Both the position numbers and the translations under genes were made by a program. A stretch of DNA of 64,000 nt, taken from NCBI RefSeq assembly GCF_014077625.1, contig NZ_JACFXU010000014.1, positions 434,001-498,000 of the forward strand, in the 5' to 3' direction. How positions within the stretch are numbered: position 1 is the first letter of the stretch; each line of letters begins with the position of its first letter. The notes under the pieces are model-generated. The model saw only the letters and a program-made list of their open reading frames with translations, was not told the origin of the DNA and did no database searches. This document shows positions 27,262 to 37,101 of the stretch, piece by piece. This DNA comes from Sediminihaliea albiluteola. Its GTDB lineage: Bacteria; Pseudomonadota; Gammaproteobacteria; Pseudomonadales; Halieaceae.

Positions 27262-28428
27262 CTATACCTGGGCCTCCTGAAGCTTGTGGAAATCATCTAG
27301 CATGGTTTGCTCATGCTCTTGAGCTTCCGTGGTATCGAGCGGCCGCTCTAGCTCGGCCCAATTGATATCGCCATCAGTCGCCAGGTTCTCAAACTCCAAT
27401 ATACCTAGCTCTTCAAATTTAGGGCGAATTCTATCGGTCAACAGGCCAATGCGCTTGAGATTAGGAATCACTCGCTGAAACAGCAGATTACGGAAGGTCG
27501 ACATTACAAAGCCTTCTAGCACCTGCTTGCGGGCTTCCTCCACATCCCAGCCAAAATGCCGGAACACATCGGTGGCCACCAATCGCTCTCGGCTGATCAC
27601 ACAGGCCTCATAAGCGAACTGCGCACGCTCTTCACGCTCTTCCTGACTGAGTGTTTTCACAAACTCTTCTAAGTAGTTCACGCCAAAAGTCACGTGACGG
27701 GCCTCATCGCGCACCACGAGATAGACCACATCTTTCAGTACGGGGTCGGGCGTGGTCTCACGTGTTGTATTGAAGGCCGACAAAGCCAAGCCCTCGATGA
27801 CGATCTGCATTCCGATAAACTTCATATCCCAGCGAGCATCAGTCAGTATTTTGTCGATGATGCTTTTTAGGTGTGTATTGATCGGGTACATCAAGCCAAT
27901 GCGCTTTTGCAGATACTTATTGAACACTTCAACGTGTCGCGCTTCATCGAAGGTCTGCGAGGCAGCATAGAGTTTCGCATTCAGGGTGGGTGCACAGGAA
28001 CACAGCTGGGAAGCAACTAGCAGCGCGCCCTGTTCACCGTGCAGAAACTGCGACAGACTCCAAGAGTTCATATGCAGCCAGAACTCTTTGCGCCGCTCTT
28101 CACTTAAATCGAGGTAGGGCTGATAGGTGTGCAGGTTCATCAGCTCGGGCATGCCCTCTTCATCGGGCCAAGGACGATCCCAATCGATATCCATCTCAGG
28201 GTCCCAAGCTAACTGCTTACCCAGATCATAGAGTTTCTTAATGCGGTCGTCCTGGATTTTGTAATCCCAGTTATAGGAGCCGCTCAGGGGGGTATTGAAG
28301 AGCTCTGCAATATAGTTGGCATCGCCTTCAGTCAGCAGCTCCTCCAAATCAGGGTTTGGGCTAGGATAATCGGCACCGGCAAACTTCTGAATTTTGCGGG
28401 GGGCTTGCTCTTTCCACTCAACGTGCAT
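27262..28428 (-). CDS. Ferritin-like diiron protein (R2/oxygenase superfamily)
   Basis: A 388-residue cytoplasmic protein with a carboxylate-bridged diiron site in a four-helix bundle. Likely ligands are E132 (HGEQ), E162 and H165 (DEARH), E212 (IEG), and E242 and H245 (second DEARH): two ExxH pairs plus two single Glu, the pattern of R2-like oxygenases and N-oxygenases rather than of iron-storage ferritin. The reaction is unknown. AGGAGT precedes the ATG. It is divergent from an AraC regulator with promoter-like repeats between them. It could be a fatty-acid or hydrocarbon oxygenase, or an amine N-oxygenase. Confidence 0.8.
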   Translation of the reverse strand: MHVEWKEQAPRKIQKFAGADYPSPNPDLEELLTEGDANYIAELFNTPLSGSYNWDYKIQDDRIKKLYDLGKQLAWDPEMDIDWDRPWPDEEGMPELMNLHTYQPYLDLSEERRKEFWLHMNSWSLSQFLHGEQGALLVASQLCSCAPTLNAKLYAASQTFDEARHVEVFNKYLQKRIGLMYPINTHLKSIIDKILTDARWDMKFIGMQIVIEGLALSAFNTTRETTPDPVLKDVVYLVVRDEARHVTFGVNYLEEFVKTLSQEEREERAQFAYEACVISRERLVATDVFRHFGWDVEEARKQVLEGFVMSTFRNLLFQRVIPNLKRIGLLTDRIRPKFEELGILEFENLATDGDINWAELERPLDTTEAQEHEQTMLDDFHKLQEAQV

Positions 28429-28461
28429 GGCTCTACTCCTATAGTTTTTATAGCCTTACCA

Positions 28462-28489
28462 TCAATATGGGTTAAGCTGAGCCTGTCAA
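28462..28489 (-). promoter_or_regulatory. Candidate promoter of the diiron gene
   Basis: On the minus strand, TTGACA (28489-28484), 16-base spacer, TATTGA (28467-28462), 34 bases before the start. A second TTGACA copy lies 19 bases further upstream (28508-28503), a direct repeat suited to an AraC-type activator. Confidence 0.5.
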
Positions 28490-28532
28490 CAAGGTGAAGT
28501 CTTGTCAATCTGCGGTCATTTGTGGCCAAATC

Positions 28533-29537
28533 ATGCTTATGCTCAAAACTAGTGCACCCGCCCAATACATTCTTATCCTGATCGATATGGTGGAGCAGCT
28601 AGGCTATAGCCGCGAGCTTTTGCTCAGTGGCACTAGCCTGGCGCACAGCGGCATCCAAGGTATCGGCGCCCGGGTCAGTGAGGACGATTTCACCCGCTTG
28701 GTCAGCAAGGCCTTCGAACTTACTGGTAACAAAGCGCTGGGCCTGCATCTAGGCCAGCGTCTAAACCTATCAGCACACGCCGTACTGGGGCAGGCCTTTA
28801 TGACCTGCGATAACCTCGAACAGGTGATGGAACTGCTCCTCAAGTACTACCACCTGCTCTCGCCAACTCTGCAACTGGAATTCGAAATCAAGCAGCAACA
28901 ATGCCTGCTCACCACGGTCACTAGACCCCAAGATAATCCGATCTATTTTTCTTACGAACTGATGTATGCGGCCATGCTCAATACCCTGCGCGGGCTACTA
29001 AACCTGCCAGAGCTCAAGGTGCGAGTCGAATTACCCTATCCGGCTCCAGAACACGCCAGCGAGTATTTCAAGGTGTTTGGGCAAGACGTACATTTTGACT
29101 GCCTGCGCGGCCGCTTTATCTTCCCACAGTCATTGCTCGATACCGCACTGCCCTCCTCCAACCCTGCCCTGCGAAAACTTTACGAGCAGGAGTGCGCCCG
29201 CCTACTCGCAGACCTCGAAGAAGAAGACTCGGTGGCTGAACGCACGCTGCGCTTACTGCGCAAATTGGAAGGGCAGTATCCGCAAATGCCAACTATAGCC
29301 CAGATGCTGAACTACAGCCCGCGCACCTACCGCCGCCGATTGGAGCAGGAAAATTACTCATACCAACAGCTCTTAGATCAGGTACGCGCTGAGCACGCCA
29401 CCCACTATTTGAAAAATACCCGCCTACCCCTGTCCACTATTGCCTACTTAGTCGGCTTCAGCGATGCATCTAATTTTCGACGTGCCTACCAGAAATGGAG
29501 CGGCCAAACTCCACGCGCGGTGCGCAAAGGGGAATAA
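28533..29537 (+). CDS. AraC-family transcriptional regulator (OruR-like)
   Basis: A 334-residue regulator with an N-terminal arabinose-binding-type domain (PF12625-like) and a C-terminal AraC double helix-turn-helix (MPTIAQMLNYSPRTYRRRL then LSTIAYLVGFSDASNFRRAY). The start is uncertain: ATG at 28533 or 28539, or GTG at 28494, none with a strong ribosome site. It is divergent from the diiron protein gene with 104 bases between; direct repeats of TTGACA in that gap fit activation of the diiron gene. The inducer is unknown. Confidence 0.85.
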   Translation: MLMLKTSAPAQYILILIDMVEQLGYSRELLLSGTSLAHSGIQGIGARVSEDDFTRLVSKAFELTGNKALGLHLGQRLNLSAHAVLGQAFMTCDNLEQVMELLLKYYHLLSPTLQLEFEIKQQQCLLTTVTRPQDNPIYFSYELMYAAMLNTLRGLLNLPELKVRVELPYPAPEHASEYFKVFGQDVHFDCLRGRFIFPQSLLDTALPSSNPALRKLYEQECARLLADLEEEDSVAERTLRLLRKLEGQYPQMPTIAQMLNYSPRTYRRRLEQENYSYQQLLDQVRAEHATHYLKNTRLPLSTIAYLVGFSDASNFRRAYQKWSGQTPRAVRKGE

Positions 29538-29601
29538 AAACAGCGACGCGCCAGCAAAGTACAACAAGCTGGCGGCAGACCAGGCCCAGAGAAGGGTAGG
29601 C

Positions 29602-29880
29602 CTAGGTCACATGCTCATCGAGGTAACGTTGTACTTCGGCTTTAAGCACTCCCTGAAAAGCGGAGGCCAGTAAACCTAAGCGCACAGAGACACCCACCTC
29701 GCCGTCCTCGATAGTCAGCACTCCCTCCACCCCCGAGCCCTTGATGTGCACTTCGTCATCACCGCGCCACTGAGAGCGCACGCCGTGCTTTTCCTCAAGC
29801 CGCGAGGCGAGACCCTCAGCAGCTACGCGGAGCTCTTCCTTGGGCATGGTATAGGCTTTTTTAAGTCGGAATCCGGCCAT
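29602..29880 (-). CDS. Polyhydroxyalkanoic-acid-system family protein
   Basis: A 92-residue protein of the PHA_gran_rgn type (PF09650-like), small proteins found near PHA granule genes in gammaproteobacteria. The start MAGFRLKKAYTM at 29880 fits the family; the extension to 29946 does not. The core GVEGVLTIEDGEVGVSVRLGLLASAF is typical. It would sit in the cytoplasm at the granule surface or act in its regulation. The phasin/phaD group lies 9 kb away. Confidence 0.75.
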   Translation of the reverse strand: MAGFRLKKAYTMPKEELRVAAEGLASRLEEKHGVRSQWRGDDEVHIKGSGVEGVLTIEDGEVGVSVRLGLLASAFQGVLKAEVQRYLDEHVT

Positions 29881-30027
29881 TGCATATCTCTTTTGATACT
29901 TTATTGCAGTATATGCCATGCTGCGACAAAACGCGCAAGCAAGCATTTAAAGCTTGAGCAACAAGCCCTAAACAGCCAGCTCTGATTGGAATGGTTGGCA
30001 CTATGCACAGCTCGGAAGAAGTAGGTC

Positions 30028-30059
30028 ATCCCAGCGCGGGAACTGCGCCGCGCTGGGAT
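30028..30059. repeat. Perfect 12-bp inverted repeat
   Basis: ATCCCAGCGCGG / CCGCGCTGGGAT with an 8-base loop, in the gap between the luciferase-like gene's 3' end and the PHA-system gene. No U-tract on either strand. It could be a 3'-end structure of the minus-strand luciferase-like transcript, whose stop is 117 bases away. Confidence 0.6.
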
Positions 30060-30175
30060 TTGATAAGTGGCTTACTGGAAGCCAGCTCACAGCCAGTAGC
30101 TATAGAGGTGCTACAAGCTCAGCCACAGTCAAAAGCTAGCGACCACTTTACTAAAGCGAGACGAGCTACCAACAA

Positions 30176-31045
30176 TTAGGACTGCTTAATAAACTCACCC
30201 GCGTACCACTGCAGCATCGCTATCTTTTCTTCCAGAGGCTTATCTTCCTCCATGGCATAGACATCGCGGAAACCAATGACCACATCAGTGACGCCAATAT
30301 CTTCTAGCTGCTCAATACCCTCTTTGGTGAAAGCATCTTGACCCGTGGTGAAGATTTTGAAGGGACGGTCAGCAGTGCCGTACTCGTCGCGCAGCTCATT
30401 GAGGCGCTTGATGTAAGCAGTCAAACCAGCCATATCGGCCCCCGCGCACATCCAGCCATCACCTACCTTTGCCGCTCGTTTTAGCGCGGGCTCGGAATGG
30501 CCGCCAATCAACAATGGAGTTGATTCAGTGGGCGCTGGGCACATTTTGTTAGCGGGCATCGAATGTATTTTGCCCTCGTAACCAAAGAACTCACCGCTCT
30601 CTAGGCCGCGCAAGATATCGATCTGCTCGTCAAAACGTAAGCCGCGCTTCTCCCAGGGCACATCACAGACCGCAAAGTCTTCTTCCCAAGGGCTAATACC
30701 AATACCGAAGTCAAAACGATTGCCCGACAAACACTGAATACTCTGTACCTGTTTAGCGACCACGGCCGCTTGGCGCACCGCCAGCTTGTAAACAAAAGTG
30801 GCAAAACGAATCTTTTCTGTCACCGCAGACATATAAGCCACGGCAATCAAGCTCTCCATGAACGGCACACTTTCAAGAAACTCGCGGCTACCGTCTTTGT
30901 TATAGGGGTATTTTGAGCTGGCCTCCTTGGGATAACAGATGCTATCTGGGATGGTTAGCCCAGAAAATCCCGCCGCTTCTGCTGCTTGCGCTAGAGGCGC
31001 GTAATGATCTGCGTCACACATACCCACTTGGTAACTGAACCGCAT
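30176..31045 (-). CDS. Luciferase-like flavin-dependent oxidoreductase
   Basis: A 289-residue LLM-class (bacterial luciferase / F420-dependent type) TIM-barrel protein. Typical motifs are the N-terminal AQAAEAAGFSGLTIPD, the GNRFDFGIGISPW segment and PLLIGGHSEPALKRAAKVGDG. It would oxidise or reduce a small organic substrate with FMN or F420. AAAGGAG precedes the ATG. It is divergent from hslO. Similar proteins are common in steroid- and terpenoid-degrading organisms, but no substrate can be assigned. Confidence 0.85.
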   Translation of the reverse strand: MRFSYQVGMCDADHYAPLAQAAEAAGFSGLTIPDSICYPKEASSKYPYNKDGSREFLESVPFMESLIAVAYMSAVTEKIRFATFVYKLAVRQAAVVAKQVQSIQCLSGNRFDFGIGISPWEEDFAVCDVPWEKRGLRFDEQIDILRGLESGEFFGYEGKIHSMPANKMCPAPTESTPLLIGGHSEPALKRAAKVGDGWMCAGADMAGLTAYIKRLNELRDEYGTADRPFKIFTTGQDAFTKEGIEQLEDIGVTDVVIGFRDVYAMEEDKPLEEKIAMLQWYAGEFIKQS

Positions 31046-31269
31046 ACTAAACTCCTTTATTTTTGGGATAAAATAGGGCCGATCAAGGCAACCTGATTAA
31101 CTCTATCTACTACACTCTAGCCTGCCCTTGCTCACTAGCCCAACAAAGGCTTGAACTTTTAGCTCTTTGGCCTCACATACTGAACCTCTGCCGAGTCTGA
31201 TAGGCTCTTGTAACTGAGCAAAGCACACAGCGGCCACTTCCAATCGCCGACTAGGATGACGATACCACC

Positions 31270-32163
31270 ATGACCGAGCAAACTTCCACAAGCAACCGTG
31301 CCGACAGCAGTCTTCGCTTCCTCTTCGAGGAGGCCGATATTCGCGGTGAAATCGTGCAGTTAGACCGCGCCTTCACAGAGGTATTAGCTCCACATCAGTA
31401 CGCACCGGGCGTGCGCCGCTTGCTAGGCGAGTTTTTGGCGGCAGCAGTCTTGCTCAGCACCACTCTGAAGTTTGAAGGTAAACTGGTGCTACAAGCCCGC
31501 AGTCAAGGGCAGCTACCCCTGCTGATGGTTGAGTGCAGCAGCGAGCTCGACATTCGCGGCATTGCGCGTGGCGCGGAGCAGGCGACCGCAGTGGACTTTG
31601 GCCAACTGCTAGCGGATGGCCAGCTGGCCATTACTATTGATCCTCAGCGCGGTCAGCGCTATCAGGGCGTAGTGACACTGGAAGGCGACTCACTGGCCAC
31701 CTGCCTAGACAGCTACTTTCAACAGTCTGAACAGCTTCAAACTCGCCTGTGGTTAAGCTGCGACGGCCAGCGCGCCGCCGGTATGCTCACCCAGCAGCTA
31801 CCCGCTCAACTGGTCAAAGACCCCGAACAGCGCAGCGCGCAGTGGGAGCATGTCTACGCACTGGCCAGCACAGTCAGCGACGAAGAGTTACTGCAACTCT
31901 ACCCAGCGCAATTACTGCACCGCCTGTACCACGAAGACTCTTTGCGATTGTTTGAGCCCCGCCCAGTACGCTGCCGCTGCAGCTGCTCGCGGGAGCGCTG
32001 TCTTGCCGCGCTGATGTCACTCGGCGCCGTGGAAGTGGAAGACATACTGCAAGAGCAAGGTAGCGTGAACATGGACTGTGAGTTCTGTACTGCTCGCTAT
32101 GAGTTTTTTCGTGAAGACCTCAGCGAGATTCTTGAGCCCCCTAAGGACCACACTCTGCACTAG
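31270..32163 (+). CDS. hslO: Redox-activated chaperone Hsp33
   Basis: A 297-residue Hsp33 homologue. The C-terminal zinc-binding redox switch is visible as CSC (within RCRCSCSRERC) and the later CEFC; oxidation releases zinc and activates chaperone function. There is one extra cysteine two residues before the canonical pair. It lies upstream of pckA, as in pseudomonads. Confidence 0.95.
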   Translation: MTEQTSTSNRADSSLRFLFEEADIRGEIVQLDRAFTEVLAPHQYAPGVRRLLGEFLAAAVLLSTTLKFEGKLVLQARSQGQLPLLMVECSSELDIRGIARGAEQATAVDFGQLLADGQLAITIDPQRGQRYQGVVTLEGDSLATCLDSYFQQSEQLQTRLWLSCDGQRAAGMLTQQLPAQLVKDPEQRSAQWEHVYALASTVSDEELLQLYPAQLLHRLYHEDSLRLFEPRPVRCRCSCSRERCLAALMSLGAVEVEDILQEQGSVNMDCEFCTARYEFFREDLSEILEPPKDHTLH

Positions 32164-32231
32164 GGAGACTTAAAAATAGTGCGAACTATGGGCTGCCCAC
32201 ACGATAGATGGCATTATCACCAATCTGACTC

Positions 32232-32243
32232 GCAAAATTTTGC
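32232..32243. promoter_or_regulatory. 12-bp palindrome upstream of pckA
   Basis: Perfect GCAAAATTTTGC, 9 bases before a -10-like CATAAT (32252-32257) and about 90 bases before the pckA start. A candidate operator; the protein is unknown. Confidence 0.4.
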
Positions 32244-32332
32244 ATTTCTGACATAATTGCGCACCCCAAAGAGCCACAAGAGGCAGTGCAGGCCCTACGG
32301 AGGCCGGCGCCACACCGACGACAGGACGCATA

Positions 32333-33889
32333 ATGACCGTTGACATGCAGAAAACCCAGGAGCTGACGGATCTGGGCACATCCCAGTTAATTGAAGAAGC
32401 ACTTATTCGCGGCGAAGGTAAGCTCGCTGATACCGGCGCACTGCTGGTCACCACTGGCAAGCGCACCGGCCGCTCACCCGCCGATCGCTTTATCGTGCGC
32501 GAGCCCAGCACTGAAGACAGCATCGCTTGGGGGCCCGTTAACCGCCCCTTTGAGACTGATAAGTTCGATGCCTTGTGGGATCGCGTGGAGTCTTATATCT
32601 CAGAGCGCGATCGCTTTGTCTCTCACCTGCACGTTGGTGAGCACAACGATCACTACCTGCCGGTCAAAGTTATCACCGAAACAGCTTGGCAGGCTCTGTT
32701 TGGACGCAATATGTTCATCCGTCCGGAGCAGTACAATGTCGGACGCAAGCCTGAGTGGACCATTATCAACGCACCGGGCTTTGAATGTGTCCCTGAGCGC
32801 GACGGCACCAACTCTGAAGGGGTGGTAATTCTCAACTTCGTACAGCGCAAAGTTCTGCTTGCTGGCATGCGTTACGCGGGTGAGATGAAGAAAGCGATGT
32901 TCTCTGTGCAGAACTTCCTACTGCCAGAAAAAGACGTCATGTCAATGCACTGCTCTGCCAACGTGGGCGAAGACGGTGACACCACCTTGTTCTTCGGCTT
33001 GTCAGGCACTGGTAAAACCACCCTCTCCGCCGATCCCGAGCGCTACTTAATCGGCGACGACGAGCACGGCTGGGCCAAGGGCTCGGTGTTCAATATTGAG
33101 GGTGGCTGCTACGCCAAGACTATTGATCTTAGTCAAAAGAACGAGCCTGTTATCTGGGACGCCATCCGTTTCGGCAGCATTATTGAAAACGTGGTGCTCG
33201 ACGAAAACCGTCACGCCGACTACAGCGACACCAGCCTGACTGAAAACGGTCGCTGCTGCTACCCCTTGGAGCACGTTGAGAAACGTACCGAGTCCAATGC
33301 CGGCGGTGAACCCAAATGCGTGATCTTCCTGACCTGCGATGTCTCTGGTGTGCTGCCTCCAGTTTCGATTTTGAGCAAAGAGGCCGCGGCCTATCACTTC
33401 CTCAGCGGCTATACTGCACGCGTGGGCTCCACCGAACTTGGCGCAGAAGCGGGAATTCACCCGACCTTCTCGACCTGTTTTGGCGCCCCCTTTATGCCTC
33501 GCCCTGCTGGCGATTACGCCGAGCTACTGATGAAGCGTATTGAAGATTTCGGCAGCCAGGTCTACCTGATCAACACCGGCTGGACCGGTGGCTCAGGTGC
33601 ACCCGGTGGCACAGGATCACGCTTCCCCATTCCAGTAACACGGGCGATCGTTGCCGCAGCCCAAAGTGGCGCGCTGCTCAACGCCCCGACCGAGCATCTG
33701 GACATCTTGAACCTGAGCTTCCCAACAGCTATTCCTGGTGTTGACCCCAAGTACGTCAACCCGCGCAACAGCTGGGGCGATGTAGAAGCTTACGATGAAC
33801 AAGCGCGCAAACTAGCGACGTTGTTTGTAGAAAACTTCGCTAACTTTGATGTTTCCAGCGCCATTGTTGCTGCAGGCCCCAAGCCCTAA
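32333..33889 (+). CDS. pckA: ATP-dependent phosphoenolpyruvate carboxykinase
   Basis: A 518-residue enzyme converting oxaloacetate and ATP to phosphoenolpyruvate, the first step of gluconeogenesis. The ATP P-loop is [11 protein letters not shown], followed by the metal-binding LIGDDEHGW. The downstream [15 protein letters not shown] segment is typical of the ATP-type enzyme. AGGA stands 8 bases before the ATG. A strong intrinsic terminator follows. Gluconeogenic capacity fits a cell living on acids and fatty acids. Confidence 0.96.
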   Translation: MTVDMQKTQELTDLGTSQLIEEALIRGEGKLADTGALLVTTGKRTGRSPADRFIVREPSTEDSIAWGPVNRPFETDKFDALWDRVESYISERDRFVSHLHVGEHNDHYLPVKVITETAWQALFGRNMFIRPEQYNVGRKPEWTIINAPGFECVPERDGTNSEGVVILNFVQRKVLLAGMRYAGEMKKAMFSVQNFLLPEKDVMSMHCSANVGEDGDTTLFFGLSGTGKTTLSADPERYLIGDDEHGWAKGSVFNIEGGCYAKTIDLSQKNEPVIWDAIRFGSIIENVVLDENRHADYSDTSLTENGRCCYPLEHVEKRTESNAGGEPKCVIFLTCDVSGVLPPVSILSKEAAAYHFLSGYTARVGSTELGAEAGIHPTFSTCFGAPFMPRPAGDYAELLMKRIEDFGSQVYLINTGWTGGSGAPGGTGSRFPIPVTRAIVAAAQSGALLNAPTEHLDILNLSFPTAIPGVDPKYVNPRNSWGDVEAYDEQARKLATLFVENFANFDVSSAIVAAGPKP

Positions 33890-33918
33890 TAGGGCTTTAG
33901 CCTAGCGCTTAAACTATT

Positions 33919-33946
33919 AAGGCCCGCTTTAGCGGGCCTTTTTTTT
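33919..33946 (+). terminator. pckA intrinsic terminator
   Basis: GGCCCGCT / AGCGGGCC stem with a TT loop and eight Ts after it. Confidence 0.92.
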
Positions 33947-33990
33947 GCTTGGTTGATGCCCCGCTGAAATAGCGATGCGCACTGCCCCAC

Positions 33991-36900
33991 TTAAGCAGGG
34001 CCCAGCAAAGCAAGGCGCCAGCGCGCCAATAACTGCGCTAGCTGCTCACCCATCAGGTACAAACAGGGCACCAGCAGGAGGGTAACTCCCGTCGCAAATA
34101 GCACCCCAAAAGCCAGTGAGGTCACCATAGGAATCAAAAACTGTGCCTGCACGCTGGTTTCAGACATGATCGGCAGCAAACCAACAAAGGTAGTCAGGGA
34201 AGTCAAAATGATCGGCCTGAAGCGATCTTCCCCCCCCTGTAGTAAAGCTTCCAAGGTGCTACTTCCGGTATCGCGCAGCTGGTTAATACGATCAATCAAT
34301 ACCAGATTGTCATTGACCACCACGCCAGCACAAGCAATCACCCCCAGCAGCGAGAACATGCTGACCTGCCAATTCAGCAGCAGATGCCCAAAGATCGCCC
34401 CCATGATGCCAAAGGGCACTGCAGTCAGCACCAATAATGGCTGAAAGTAAGAGCGAAACGGAATCGCCATCAGGGCATAAATAACCAACAGGGCCAAAGC
34501 CAAATACTTGATCATAGCACTTAGAAAAGCACTCTCTTCCTGTAGTTCACCATCGAGCGCCAGGCTCAGCGTAGGGTAGCGCTGCTGCCACTGGGGAAGA
34601 TGAACTCTGATAATATCATTGACCACCGCCCGCGGGGCGCTGGTCCCAGGCAGCACATCGGCGCTGACTTCTAGCGTGCGTTTTCGATTCAGCCGCTCGA
34701 TAGTCATATAACTAGGTTGGTAACGAATTTCAGCGACGGTAGCAAAAGGTACTTCCGCGCCGCCCGGGGTACGCACCCGCATGTCCTCCAAGTTAGCCAC
34801 CGAGATCCGCTCTTCTTCAGGGTAGCGAACCATGACTCGCACATCTTCCTTAGCCCGCGGAATACGCTGCACCTCAGCACCGTAAAAAGCCTCCCGTACC
34901 TGCCGCGCCAGATCGGCCAAAGTCACTGATAGGTTTTCAGCCGCAGGCTTTAAGGCCAATACGATTTCCTGCCGCGGCGCCTGCAAGCTGTCATTGATGT
35001 TGTAGACTCCAGGGTAGTTTTCCAGCAGCTGTCGCAGCTCGGCGGACACCGTTGTGAGTGCTTGTAACTCAGCAGCAGCCAGCACGAGACGAATAGGTTT
35101 ACCCACCTCATTAATGGTGTAATCCAATTTAAAATCTTCTACCGGCCCGAGATCTCCAATGGCCTTACGCCACCTGAGGGCTACATCAGCGGTATCGACG
35201 TCATCTGATACGGTTTCCAGCACAACTCGCAATTTATTGTCTTTTGCTCGCGAATCAATGTGGCCTATGGCTACGCTGCCAGCAGCAAAAGCCGGATCAT
35301 TGTTGTACTCTTCTTTGACTTTAAGCGCTGCGGATTCCACCTGCTCTAATGCGGCCAAAGTGACACTGAATGCACTGCCCTCGGGCATAGTCACTTCCGC
35401 TACCACATGGTCAGAATTCACTGAGGGAAAGAAACCAGCGCGCACCCAGCCGCCGCCATAAATCGCCAAACTGATCATTAGCAGGCAAAAAAAGCCGGCG
35501 CTCACCAAGACATTATTATTCAAGCAGCGGGCCAAGAGTGGTCGATAACGCTCACTGGAAAAGCGCGTCATACCATCGGCACAGGCCAAACGAAGACGCT
35601 CTAGTTTACGCAGTACTGCGAAGCGACTCGGCCGTATAGGGCGCATATGGGCGAGATGCGAGGGCAGAATCAGCAGGCACTCCAACAATGACAGAGCGAG
35701 CGCAATAATCACCACCACCGGAATAGCAAAGGCTACCTGGGCCATATCACCCGGCATAAAAAACATCGGCACAAAAAAGATCATGGTGCTGATCACCGCG
35801 AACATCACCGGCTTGATTACGCCCTGAGCACCAGATAAGGCACCCGGTGTCCCGCCCTCGCCGGCCATCTGCCGCGAATAGATCGACTCGCCCACAATAA
35901 TGGCATCGTCCACGACGATGCCTAGCACTAGCAAAAAGGCAAACAGGGAAATCATATTCAAGCTTGTGCCGGTGTACTGCAAAATAAATAGCGTCCCCGT
36001 AAACGCCACCAGAATGCCAATGGACACCCACAGGGCGAGCATCGGGCGCAAGAACAGCACTAAGACCAAAAACACCAAAGCCAAGCCACTCAGCCCGTTG
36101 CTCAGCAAGGTGTCTACTCGGCCTTTAAATGGCTCCGCAGAGTCGCGCCACATCGCTAACTCAACTCCGGCCGGCAAGCTGGGGCGCATCTCATCCAACC
36201 AGGCCTTCACGGTCTCACTAGTCGATAGCGTGTCGGGGTTTGCTGTTACGTATACATGTAAATTGAGTGAGGGCTTATTGTTAAAGCGGTTACGAATATC
36301 GCTGTCCTGAAAGCCATCGATAATAGTTGCTACATCACCCAGTAGAACGACTGTACCTTCGCGTGTGGTCAATAAGGGGATCCGAGCAAAATCAGCACGA
36401 GTGTAGGCCTGACCTCGGGTCTGCAGGCGAATATCGCCGCCAGCATCTTTTATCGCCCCTGCGGGTAAATTAAGTGAGGAAGCGCGAATCGCTGCTGTCA
36501 CATCTTGGAAACTCAAGCCAAAGCGGCGCAGGTTATACTCGGATATTTCGACCGAGACCTCGTAGGCTCGAGGGGTATCTAGTTCGACCACCGACACGTT
36601 GGGCTCCGAGGCTAAGTCGTCCCGCAGTCGTTCACCTAAGGTCTTAAGATTGCGCTCGCCGATATCACCTGACAGGGTCACTGTGGCCATGTGATGCCGA
36701 AAAGCTAACTCCGTGACTACTGGGCGCTCAGCATCCACGGGGAAGGTGTTAATGGCATCGATCCGCGTTTTGATTTCAGCTGTTAGGCGCTGCATATCGT
36801 AGCCCACCTCAGCCTTTACCAGCACCGTGCCTAAACCTTCGCGAGCGACTGAGCGAATCTCTTTAACACCAGTGATATCGTGGACTGCCTCCTCGATCCG

Positions 36901-37101
36901 CAAACAGATTTGCTCTTCCACCTCTTGGGGCCCCGCGCCCGGATAAGCTAGCGTGACACTGACTTGGTTGAGCTCGAACTCGGGGAAGAACTGCTTGTCC
37001 AAGGCGGGTACACTCCACAGCCCGCCGATAATGAGAAAAACCATCAGCAGGTTGGCGGCGATGGGGTTGCGTATAAACCAGCTGACTACTCCGCGCTGCA
37101 T
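33991..37101 (-). CDS. RND efflux transporter permease (AcrB-like)
   Basis: A 1036-residue inner-membrane pump of the resistance-nodulation-division family with 12 transmembrane helices and two large periplasmic loops. The proton-relay aspartates are in LVLGIVVDDAIIVGE (helix 4). The start overlaps the adaptor stop by one base (TGATG), so translation is coupled. The substrate class is not evident; the protein looks like the drug/organic-exporting branch rather than the heavy-metal branch. No outer-membrane channel gene is adjacent, so it presumably uses a TolC encoded elsewhere. Confidence 0.93.
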   Translation of the reverse strand: MQRGVVSWFIRNPIAANLLMVFLIIGGLWSVPALDKQFFPEFELNQVSVTLAYPGAGPQEVEEQICLRIEEAVHDITGVKEIRSVAREGLGTVLVKAEVGYDMQRLTAEIKTRIDAINTFPVDAERPVVTELAFRHHMATVTLSGDIGERNLKTLGERLRDDLASEPNVSVVELDTPRAYEVSVEISEYNLRRFGLSFQDVTAAIRASSLNLPAGAIKDAGGDIRLQTRGQAYTRADFARIPLLTTREGTVVLLGDVATIIDGFQDSDIRNRFNNKPSLNLHVYVTANPDTLSTSETVKAWLDEMRPSLPAGVELAMWRDSAEPFKGRVDTLLSNGLSGLALVFLVLVLFLRPMLALWVSIGILVAFTGTLFILQYTGTSLNMISLFAFLLVLGIVVDDAIIVGESIYSRQMAGEGGTPGALSGAQGVIKPVMFAVISTMIFFVPMFFMPGDMAQVAFAIPVVVIIALALSLLECLLILPSHLAHMRPIRPSRFAVLRKLERLRLACADGMTRFSSERYRPLLARCLNNNVLVSAGFFCLLMISLAIYGGGWVRAGFFPSVNSDHVVAEVTMPEGSAFSVTLAALEQVESAALKVKEEYNNDPAFAAGSVAIGHIDSRAKDNKLRVVLETVSDDVDTADVALRWRKAIGDLGPVEDFKLDYTINEVGKPIRLVLAAAELQALTTVSAELRQLLENYPGVYNINDSLQAPRQEIVLALKPAAENLSVTLADLARQVREAFYGAEVQRIPRAKEDVRVMVRYPEEERISVANLEDMRVRTPGGAEVPFATVAEIRYQPSYMTIERLNRKRTLEVSADVLPGTSAPRAVVNDIIRVHLPQWQQRYPTLSLALDGELQEESAFLSAMIKYLALALLVIYALMAIPFRSYFQPLLVLTAVPFGIMGAIFGHLLLNWQVSMFSLLGVIACAGVVVNDNLVLIDRINQLRDTGSSTLEALLQGGEDRFRPIILTSLTTFVGLLPIMSETSVQAQFLIPMVTSLAFGVLFATGVTLLLVPCLYLMGEQLAQLLARWRLALLGPA

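Noticed and set aside
29991-30179. 62-codon plus-strand ORF
   Set aside because: Spans the 12-bp inverted repeat and ends inside the luciferase-like gene; no family signal or ribosome site.
33047-33460. 137-codon antisense ORF inside pckA
   Set aside because: Overlaps a fully conserved enzyme; no independent motif.
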